Positions 51,601-62,371 of a DNA stretch of 64,000 nt are shown piece by piece (positions within the stretch are counted from its first letter, which is position 1; each line of letters opens with the position of its first letter). The DNA lies in NCBI RefSeq assembly GCF_964340395.1, contig NC_135549.1, positions 9,595,842-9,659,841 on the forward strand. Direction: 5' to 3'. The notes beneath the pieces were generated by a model. That model worked only from the letters and a program-made list of their open reading frames with translations, searched no databases and was not told the DNA's origin. The DNA comes from Glandiceps talaboti. Lineage: Eukaryota; Hemichordata; Enteropneusta; Spengelidae. A program made the position numbers and the translations under genes.

Positions 51601-52934
51601 TTGTTAGACACGTCAGTGATACTGATCATTTTAAGACGTTCTCGAAACCGTGACATCGAACAAACATTAAAAAAACGCACATATGTTCATCAAATAGGAA
51701 ACGAGTGGGGCATATACCAAAATTTCTACAGCCCATTCATTTCCTCTAAGACTCACCTAATGTACATATGGGAGAAATTATGATCAAAACGTGAACATTT
51801 CGATCTGACGAGGACGATAAAAATGGCCGAAGAGGGCGCTATATTTTAAAAAGTTGAAACATGTACGCCCAAGTAGCTGTTCTTTCGTGAACCATCGTTG
51901 AGGTCGCAAAAGTTCTTTATTCCTCGTAAATAAAATACTCAACGGAACAATCGAAAAGTGTAATAGTTGTTGATATTAATGCTGCCAAAGATTTTATAAA
52001 AAAAATACGTGTCTATTTATAAACCATCAAATTTATGCGCAAAGCACTTCTACTGTACTTCCTCAATTAAAATTTATCACGGCATCGACAGTCAGAGATG
52101 TTGTTGATACTGACAATGGTCTTATCATTCTTTTGCCATGAGTGGAGCCTTTAATCCCACATTGGTCGTCAACTTCAAATATTTGCGGTTTTGACTTCCC
52201 TCTTGTTGTAGTGTTGCCGATTATACTGATTATCCCACATTTCCCTCCGGCTCAAGATGATTGACGATATCATCAACCCAATCTGATTACAATCTGATGT
52301 GAACACGTCGGCTACACTGAGTTTGATTCACGCTTCTTACCTTTAGACGTCAACGTATAGACATATGGAATGTGAAGTCAATTCAAACAAAGTACACATA
52401 ATAAGCTCGAATCGAACGTCTAGTTGGCCTAAACATTACATTTTTTATCAGCTCCTGTATAACCACAACACCGTATTGGACAACTTGCACATTTTCGTGA
52501 CATTTCTCGTATTTTCAATTCTTATTTAACGTTACAGTAATGATGCCGATTGCTTCGTCGATGTGCCCCTCCTCAACCTAAACAACAAAATAAATGTCCT
52601 CTTAACCTGGAAATAGATTTACGGCTCTTCGAAAGAGTGTTGTCTTCAAACTCTCTGGTCGAAGAAAGCAACACTAAATATTAAAGTCGAGGTCATATCG
52701 CCTATATAAATCATCGTTATGATTCCAGCGTTGCTAACTGGCATAACAACAAGTATGTGTAATCATAAACACCCGACATAAGCAGTGGAGGGAATTGGCT
52801 TTTGGAAAATCCTTCTGTTTAATTAGGGAGGTAAAAGTATTATTTTTTTTCTTATCTTGATGTTGTTGAAAAATCTTGACGAGCATTATGGCCACTTTTC
52901 AGCCCATGTAAGGAGAGGTAATGTTATAGCTTAC

Positions 52935-52936
<2 letters not shown>

Positions 52937-52977
<41 letters not shown>

Positions 52978-53130
52978 CGTGCGTGCGTGTGTGTGTGTGT
53001 GCGCGCGCGTATGTATGTATGTATGTATGTATGTATGTATGTATGTATGTATGTATGTATGTATGTATGTATGTATGTATGTATGTCCGTTGTTTGTTTG
53101 TTTGTTTGTTTGTTTGTCTGTCTGTCTGTC
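52937..53130. repeat. Compound microsatellite (TG)n-(TGCG)n-(GC)n-(TATG)n-(TTTG)n-(TCTG)n
   Basis: About 190 bp of alternating purine-pyrimidine and tetranucleotide repeats run without a break: TG from about 52938, TGCG to about 52990, a short GC run near 53001-53009, some 19 TATG units to about 53086, TTTG to about 53116, then TCTG. Several overlapping open frames on both strands arise from it and are artefacts. Confidence 0.97.
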
Positions 53131-54170
53131 AACATGACATCTACAGTGCAAAACTCTACATCACTGAATCATAGGAGGGTATATGAATTCATCTAATGAA
53201 ACTTGATATACGTCTTCCTTGTGGACATCGCAAGAATGTTTCGGTAAAACTCTATTCATACTAATGAATCGCGTGCATAGATAATTAGTTCTTTTAGTGG
53301 TCTGAGGCTTTGTTAATTATGTTAATAGGTCTGAGAATACAAGTAATTTGCATAGTTAATTAATTTATGCAATTCGCAGTATCCTGATAATTCATACCTG
53401 TATATATGACCAAGGGGTAAAACATCAGAATCACACACTCGTAGTCATCTGTATTCTTTCCATATATTTCTCCTATTACTTCATCACTGAGCATGACATC
53501 TCCAGCAGTATCTTGTCAGAGAGTGTGTCACGAGAAGTTACACATGCGCTAAACTGTAAACACCAATGTATTCAATTTGGTTGGATGTGCAAAAGTGGGT
53601 CATGCGGTACGTCATCGTGTGAGCAAACTCTTCATTTGGGTTGTTTGCTAGCAATTCATGATGTCACATATAGTCTAAATAGTGGTATGGCACTAACGTC
53701 AATGAAAAGTTGGCATGGCAACTAGCTGACCAGTCTTCCGGCTCTCTAGCCACTGGTCATACTAATGACGTCACGAAATGAGACCAAAGATTAAAATTTA
53801 TAGCTTCCTTGGTAAAGTTAAATGACACTAGCTACAACTCTGAAGAAGTGCATTAATTGTTCTCGTGTCGTTACACTGACGTCACCGAGTAGGTAACCTT
53901 TGTGTCCTTATTTTAAGTACGGCAGAATAGGGCACATCATTGACCTAGATCACATGAATTGTGAAAACGTATAACGTAGCACATAAACAAGCGTCAAGTA
54001 AATACAATTACATTTGACTTAGAGCAATAGATACATGAAAACAGATCCAGTCACGGTAACATTTATCATACGACCGTAGAATATTTCCCTATGCATGCGT
54101 CTGAAATCTTACTACACTTGAAACAAGGTCGCCTATCTAGGCATCAGGGTGGGTCTGATTCCATGTAAGA

Positions 54171-54410
54171 AGGGAGACTTCTGTAATTACAGGGCTTCGG
54201 GGGAAATCAAATCCATTCTCTTCCGTCAAATGTGACCCTACCTCGGCCCGACCCCGTTTCCTAAAAAACGTGTTCCCTTAATTTTCTGTCTCTAAAAGAG
54301 AAACAACCCTCTGTTCAAATATTTAAGAAAAACAAGGCTTAAAATTCTGCCAGATGTGAAAAGGGACACGACTCCCAGAATATTTTTTTAAGTGACGCCA
54401 CAATCCTATC
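54171..54410. mobile_element. MITE fragment related to the element at 59512-60015
   Basis: It begins agggagacttctgtaattac, matching the terminal inverted repeat agggagccttcagtaattac at 59512. The interior shares aaatgtgaccct, a pyrimidine-rich block, tttcctaaaaa, and gatgtgaaaagggacacgac against gatgtgaacagggacaaaag. No matching right end was seen, so the copy is probably truncated. Confidence 0.65.
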
Positions 54411-56329
54411 AGAGCAGTCACACAAGAAACACGATTTCGTACAATCAAGTTTATCTGTAAGATGTTAACATTTGAATTGAGTGAATTCATTGATACTACT
54501 TGTGGACGGTTACTGCTAGAACGTATTCACCAAGATTCTTTACTTTAATTTACGAAAGGCATCTCCCATTTGTAATATAAGGTGCACGAACAACGCCACT
54601 CATGTGACATTTTTTTTAACTTTCGTTCTTGTCCGTAACATTTCCTGATGTAATTTCAAACACGTGTTACCAACATTCTGTGATGTTCGAATTCAATGAA
54701 CATAATATGTGTGTGCCACCTGTGAGGTTTTGAAGTGCTATATCTGGCCTTAATCACGATCTAACTATTTCATCGATCCATGCCTAATTATCCCTGAAGA
54801 TTAAACAAATAGGTAACACATGTATACAACATGTTACAGACATGTATCGTTTCCATAAGTGATGATACAGGACAAACAAGCCGCAAATGGAACCAAAACA
54901 AGGAACAAATGACAATTCTTCCATTTTATTTACCAAAACTAACTTATGACGTAGATTATGTTGTCTCTAGCGTCATTGTACCCTCCCTGCAAATGTTCAA
55001 CGGTACGAGTATATAGTGTGCACATAGCTGTATCTGAGCCACAGGGACACATATTATTGCTTGATATCACACGAATCTATGCTATCTTTCCATACGTTAA
55101 ATCTATTCAAATCAAAACGTTATTATATTTAGCCTGTTGTCAAGGAAAACAACAATCTACGAAATACTACGCGCCCCTACGATCTGTGCTTTACTGTTTA
55201 TCAATTGTCCTGGTGACTACCCACAGTGATAGAAAATGAAAATATTACAAAGTTTTAGGTATGAATTGCACCAACCCCACAAACCTACATTGTTTTACAC
55301 ACATTCGTCTTTATATTACTGAAGCGTGTGGGATATCGACGTTGAAAATGCGACTGTACTAGTGATGCACCAATGTGCCCCGGCAATATGCTATCTCCTG
55401 ACAATTTATCAGAATGTAGATATCGTATTATCTAGTTTCAACTACGACAACTGACGTGTAGGTATTCGTAATTCAACTCAAAACTATAGATGTTCACCTT
55501 TCTTTAAGAGCTTATCACAGCTTCACACTTTTATCTCACAACAACTTGTGTGACAAATCCATCAACAATCAAACATTTCAAATAATCTGCTCTAGTAAAC
55601 CATGGTGTCTAAGTAAAGTTGTGAAAAGTCACTGAGTGACCTCTGCAGAATGAGGGAGTCCTAGGGGCAGATCTGGAGTTTTTTTTTGGGGGGGGGGCAT
55701 TTGGTAGGTTATTTATAGCCTTTTTAAGTTTTAGGTAATATTTCACAGCTTCGAAAAGCTGTAAATTTTCCAAGAGTTTCCCATGTCACTTAAAATGGGT
55801 CCGTAACATTTATATAGTGTATAGTGGCATTACTATTGCAGATATAGTACAGTCACTAGTATGTTAGAGAACTTTAGGTGGTCATACCTACTGTGTATAA
55901 TGGAAACTGGAATCTGATGAGATGTAGTGATTTGTAGTGTCGATAACATGTAGTGTCCGAAATGGAAATCATACAATGCATATTAATCCCTTCATACTGA
56001 AGAGTAAACCATAAGAGTAAGAACAATTTAGATTAAGTTCTTTAATAAAATTATCTCGGAAGATTAACATTACAAAACCTTCCATTTTAATTTTGCCCCA
56101 AAGTGCAATATAAGTGAAACATTTATTGTGAAACAGGCAAGTATTTACATGATATGTTCTGTAACTAGTGTGGTAGCTAGGTAATACATGTATATGCATA
56201 TGTATAGTTATGGTTGAACTCTTACGTGAAGTAATATTAAAGAATTTATGTAAGAAACAGGGACAAGAAGAAATACCAGAGTTGAGACAAGGTTATATGC
56301 CATTGTAAATATTTTTTCTTACATCACAA

Positions 56330-56460
56330 TCCAAAACACAATGACCCCCTTATCCACAATTTTCAAAACAGGATGACACCCCCCCCCCTACTGCCAATTT
56401 CAAAAACAGGGTGACCCCCTACCAATCCAGCCCCCGGCCGAAGAAAATGACCGGTCCCTA
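56330..56460. repeat. Degenerate internal repeat with C-rich blocks
   Basis: Two to three adjacent copies of a block resembling ccacaattttcaaaacaggat followed by gacaccccc (second copy ccaatttcaaaaacagggt followed by gaccccc) are visible. It may be a transposon relic of the kind seen at 54.2 and 59.5 kb. Confidence 0.45.
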
Positions 56461-57840
56461 ACACAAAATTAAAAAAAAATCCTGCCTTAAATCTTTTGAT
56501 TGCACACTTCAGTCGTTGTCAACAGACTGGCCCAGCAAGTGACCAATAAGGACACGTGCGCGTGCATCTAATGAGGGTCATTGTGCCTTCAAGTTTGTCC
56601 TTCCGTCTAGATACACAATAATGGGTTACATTCCCGGATGTGAATAACTTATTTTATCCCTGTTTATAGTTCCTCGCTTCAGTCTATAGGATTCTCACTT
56701 TATCAGTGTCAACAGATTCCACAATTTTAAGTTTGGAATAAACGTTTACGTGACTTTGATGCTAAGATATCTCTTCCTTTAAAGTCTTCGTGTGTGAAAT
56801 CGATTGAAATGAATAAAGTTTCAATAACATCAAAAGTTGTTAAAAATTCGAATGTTCTCGTGTACGTACGTAAACTGAAACTTGTATCAAGACAAACTAT
56901 CGAAAATTAACATATTTTTAAGACCATTTTTAATGAAAATTGTCACAACTGATGTGACAGTAATGAATTTTGCGATCAAATTACACAAATGGTGGTTGGA
57001 ATACCTTCACAAAACAACTCACTTTCTTTTCAAAATAGTACAATTGATTGATTGCACAGCAAATATAACATACAGTTTAAACACGTACGTGGCTTGCCTC
57101 CAGCACCGTGTACAACACACGTTTCTACGTACACACATATGCTCATACCTGCATAAGCAACACTGTGGTTCATCATTCGCTAGAAGGCCTGGACCAACCA
57201 AAGTCGTTTACACATCTTTTCGATCACCCCCATTTCGTTAAAAAAAAACCTCAGTGAAACTAAACATTTTACACGTGATCGAGTACGTAAACACCAAACA
57301 ATATCGAGTAATTGAGTTTTGAAAACAATTTAATAACCAGTAAGATATGATAAATTGAACAAATACAAATCTCAAGTCTGACTACAAGTTCTGTGTAAAC
57401 TTAAAATATCGCCAATAAATAAATATTGGACAGCCGAATATCTGAATCATCGAAACATACCAGCCAAGTGAATGGAAAAAGTAAGTGTACGATAAAAGTG
57501 CTAGTACGTTAGAAAAGACGATCCTTGAATTCATGCAAATATGATAGTTACAAATGTAAAAGCTAGGCGTACATATGACTAACACATTCTTTAATATCGT
57601 GATGGTCTAATAAAGTGTGACAGGATTCTTGAAAACAATGTCAAACCTTGAAAATGACAACTTTATTAATTGATATACCCTAACTTCATTACCATGGAAA
57701 CTATATCTCCATGGTTATCTACGTTTGTCATTATTTTTATAGCATGAGTACCTTACCAATGTGCAGGATGCAAAAGTCGTGTGTGCATGCACGTACACAT
57801 GAACAAAAGTGTATCCTTTCTTAAGAGGTGCATGCGCACA

Positions 57841-57846
57841 TTTATT
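57841..57846 (-). terminator. Candidate polyadenylation signal of the WD40 gene
   Basis: On the minus strand this reads AATAAA, about 280 nt past the stop codon, and is the first such hexamer downstream. A second AATAAA lies at 57662-57667. The 3' untranslated region would be 58122 down to about 57.82 kb. Confidence 0.4.
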
Positions 57847-58122
57847 ACTCTTTCATCTATTTTTTTTTCTGTTACACAAAACAAGTGTGTAGCCGGCCTG
57901 AGCCCCAAGGGCCTATATATTTATAACGTCGCCATTTCATGATACGGAAATTCAAAAAATGTAAAGACCAGTTCGGACCAATATGATAACTCTGGCTTAT
58001 TTTTTGTAACTTGTAATGTTTGCAGTTGTAAAATACTCATACAACAGTACAATAACTATAGGAATAACACTCTTCTCTCTAATGATAACGTCTAGAGTAA
58101 TTCTACATACAGTGAGCATCGT

Positions 58123-58295
58123 CTATACAAGTTCGAGAGCATGCGCATTGCCCTCTACATCGCCAACGACGAAACGCAATGTTGGAAGAGCTGACGCTGG
58201 TCTTGTCGCAACGATGGTGGTCCTCGTCCTGGTTGGAGTAAAGAATAAACCAACGTCAGCAATTTCGCCAAGTAACTGCTGAGGATCTGCCATTC
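58123..58295 (-). CDS. WD40 gene exon F (last coding exon)
   Basis: This exon has 173 nt with acceptor gattgttttcag. It restores a glycine codon, then encodes MADPQQLLGEIADVGLFF, a threonine/arginine-rich stretch and the C-terminus NAHALELV before TAG. The phase matches exon E exactly and the frame ends in a stop, which support the call, although the tail has no recognised domain. The intron before it (58296-60180) is the largest of those seen in this gene. Confidence 0.75.
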
Positions 58296-61200
58296 CTGAA
58301 AACAATCATAATTACAGACTATGAATGTTCATGGACCCTGGGTTCATACTTCGTAATGACACAGTCTGGGAGTCAAAATATTTCTTGGAACTTCAATGGA
58401 AGCGAATCCCAAATTTTGGCCTACGTCTTGTCAGTATCGTCAGGGGTGTACATAATTACATACTTATTCCTGTAAGAAGTGAATCATTGCCTGAAGTGGT
58501 TTATTCTACTGTCTTTGTTTTTATTGAGAGTGGATAATTGTTGAATACCTCAAATTTCAACCCTTATGTTCTCCGCGATCTAATAATCACTTAAGTGGCT
58601 TTTCATCCTAGCCTACGAATCCGACCAAGTAAAACTTGTGACAGTATAATTTGTTTGGCAAGGTGAAAATGTAATAGTTTTCTTTCACGAGGAATTGAAC
58701 AAATTGAAAGAACTCATGGTCGCATATTCTATCACTTGTTCATTCTTATTCAAGTTTCCGAAGTGTTTTTTAAGTTCAAACTCCGGTTTATACGGAAACA
58801 GCCACTTTTTACCAAAAATTATCGAACTGTTTTCAAAAGTTTGAAAGTGGAGAAGAAATCAATGAATTCTTTGAACATCTTCTGGATAAAAAAATGTAAA
58901 TATGTTAATCGGTTTTTGTGATAGGGTCCTTGAGGTTTAAATGACAAATGTCTAGTTTCAATACCTTTATCTAAGCTGCTTTACACCTGAATTGAGCGTT
59001 AAGTGCTCATCTTATAGTTCTAGGGGAGCCAAGCGTACTCCTACTTGAATAATGGTATGAAAGAAAAAAACATCTAGTGATAGTGATGCGATTACTATCT
59101 GGGTGGTGCTCTCGCAGCACTGCCGTGCACATCTACAATACCAGCGACAATCTCCTCGTTCAAAAGCTGCCTACCTTCGTTGCCACTGATCGGAGTATAG
59201 ACAATGGCATTTACTTGGTATCAGACATAATAACAATAAAGTCGACAATGCTTCAGTGACAGAATAAACGAAAACAATCACTACTACAGCGATGTCAATA
59301 GCAGCATAGTAACTCATAATCACTGAATCCACGACTGTGGCATGGATGTATAAAGGTCAACATGACCCACATCAACAATAACTTAGATGTAATACAACAA
59401 AATTTTTCCGATAAAAAAATACCTGATTGAATATTGCTTATTCGCACGGAGAAATTTTGTGTACATACATTTCTTACTATCAAGCCAACTTAAAAAAAAA
59501 GATGTCCGATAAGGGAGCCTTCAGTAATTACAAGAGGGGAGGAGAATAAAGCCAGGCATGTTGCATAAAATGTGACCCTCCCCCGATTCCATTTTCTAAA
59601 AATTCCAACGATATTTTTTTAAAACTTGGGTTAAACTACCGTTAGATGTGAACAGGGACAAAAGTCTCAAAATAAACTCTATCCCATCGCTGCCACCACA
59701 TTGGTAACATTAAAGACAATGGTTATTTCCCATCATTACCATCACCTACACGATGAATTTATGAGAAGGCGGTATGGTATATTCACTAATTCCTGTGTTT
59801 TGATCTAACTGGCCTTTGGGCGCACTACCGATAATGCCTGGACCGAGGCCCCCCCCGTTCCACTATGATGACATTATCTCCAGACTCTTAGCACACTGTT
59901 CCACTCACCCCGTCACAAAATAACTTGTCTAAAATTTGGCCCTCCCCCGAGAACCGATTTGTAAAATATCCCCCTAATTTCCCCCAGCCCTACCTGCAAT
60001 TACTGAAGGTTCCCTAAGTTGGTCATGTTTTATTTAACAAACATGCAAACATTGCATGATATGAATACTGATAGTTGTCTGGTCCTGTTGATGACGTCAT
60101 CAGCTATTGTAGTTATATTGATGTGATTGACGTCATTAATGGTGGCGATGACGACCGACCACAACAACGAGTCTACTCACCTGAACATTTGATCTGGTTC
60201 CGTGAATATTGCTGTTTATCGACGTTGGTGCCTCCTGTATCTGAGGTCCATTGTCGTCTTATGGCTAACTTCTTCAACTTCTGCTTCCTACCATTCTGGT
60301 CATCATCTAGGAAGATTTCGCAGACGTGGACGGCATCCTTCGCAGCACACAACATATATCTGGCATCTGTTGTCATAGCAATGGTTGTTATGTTTCCGCT
60401 GTAGTAAGGAAGGTATTCTGCAACAATGACTTGCTGCACAACGTCCCAGAGCTGAAAACAAGCGATTGACATATTTAAATTAGAATTTACTAAAACATTA
60501 CATATCCATGTATATGTAACTATAGCAAACGAGTAGCCGATCCGCCAGTCAAAAGACAACAGCGCCCTCGTGCGTACATATGCATTTACCCTAATGGCAC
60601 AAGAATCAGTTGTTGCTATCCCCACCAACCCCGCTATTTGGTGAAAAAATACAACTTGGGAAGTTGTGACAGTAGCCAAACTGCACACACAAGAAAAAAG
60701 AACAAATTCGACCGGTATCAAGTTAGTCAATCAAAAAAGGCAGGGATTAGAATTTTATCAACGATATAAAACCTGCTTTGTACCTGTTAGTCTCGGCTCA
60801 CACCACAAATTATTTGTGGTCTGAGGTCTCGGTTACCCAGATTCTCAGCACTGGGGGTTCTTTCACGAGACCCCCAGACGTCTGGGTGGTCTCGTAGAAT
60901 AGCCCCCAGCGCTGTGAGGCTGGGTAACCGAGACTATGTACCTGTACAACTGGTCCAGCCTTGCCCTCAGGATCACAAATAGCTGCGAAGGTAAATCCCC
61001 CGTTGACAGCAAACATACTAGTAGTCTGCGGGATAGCTAACTCATGGATAAATTCGCCTTCATCGGCGTCAAGAAAGAGGAGCCGTGTTTCCTTTCCAAG
61101 TTCGTCAAGTCCAAAACAAGCAAGAGTGGAACCATCTTCTGTAACTTTAAGTTGGCTGCCGTCATCACCGATCATTTTGCTAAATTCATATATTAGTTTC

Positions 61201-62298
61201 TTCGTTTCCAGTTGAAAGATGCGCACGAAGCCATTGTTGGTGTGAGTGGCGTGTGTATCTTTGCCAAGACAGCATACTGTATTGTTATTACTGCCAAAGA
61301 CAGAGGACAGTATAGCACCCTGGAAGAACTCGCTAACCTCAGGGTTCAGTTTTCCTGATGAAACATCGCAAATCTAAGAAGGAAGGAAGAAAGGTAAAAG
61401 GGTAAAACAGAAAAAAGACTGAAGATTAATGTCAGGGAAATTGTTCACGATTAAGATTTATGTATTTCAAATTGATTAAAAACTGCAACTATTTAGAAGT
61501 TTGGGGAATCTAAAAGATGCAAAAATATGTTTTCTTCTGTAACTTATATACATGTAAATGAGCAAAAATAGCTAATCGTCCGACCAGATTTCGTAGTAAA
61601 AGTACTGTAACAGTTGTAAGTATAACTTGTATCCTTTGGATCGTGTGTCAAATCATTTGGTATTTGTGTATTCTCTACTCTCAGATAATAAAACCGTTTA
61701 GTTGCTTTAAGTATTTATTATATATCATGGTAATTAATGGCTCACCTGAGCACCACTTCCGCCGACGATGATTAGTTTTTCACCATCACTAGAAAAGTTA
61801 CAACAACTTGGTTCAGTAATTTGGAGTTTCAGGAAGTGCTCTGCCTCTGTAACACTATTGTTGTAGATCTTCAATAAATTGGACACCGAGTGCAACACGG
61901 CGATGAGCCTCCCGTTCGGACTGAGGAAGGAAAATAAAAGAAACAAAAAAATAAACAATGAAACAACAGAAAGTTGTCTAAGGGTCATCTAAAGTGAACG
62001 CGTTAAAAAAAAGGTTAGTCTCAATCTCGTCCGAGTTATAGTTGTGCTGTCGTTTATTCTCTACTGAACTCAGCTTTGAGATCATAGTCAATGAAGAAAG
62101 CGCGTTCGATGATTGAAACAACTTATGGATTATGAGCGCTTCTCCGATATGTAAAGAACAGCAATTATGAATTCATTTTAAAACAAACACCACAGCGGCA
62201 CCAGTATCAGCACCACCCACACCCACACCACCACCACCACCACCACCACCACCACCACCACCACCACCACCACCACCACCACCACCACCACCACCACC

Positions 62299-62371
<73 letters not shown>

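Larger units (their letters stand above)
48660..57840. other. Intergenic region between ADAMTS and the WD40 gene
   Basis: No supported gene was found. Short open frames on both strands lack recognisable domains. CpG density is clearly higher than in the left part of the window. It contains the compound microsatellite at 52937-53130, a C tract at 50195-50208, transposon relics at 54171-54410 and about 56330-56460, and a T/G homopolymer junction at 55680-55697. Confidence 0.6.

Noticed and set aside
52857-53196. Overlapping open frames rich in Cys-Val and Tyr-Met-Cys-Val or His-Thr
   Set aside because: They are translations of the TG, TATG and TTTG microsatellite on both strands.
56882-57241. 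A 119-codon plus-strand open frame
   Set aside because: It has no recognised domain, a start without context support, and a competing open frame on the other strand.
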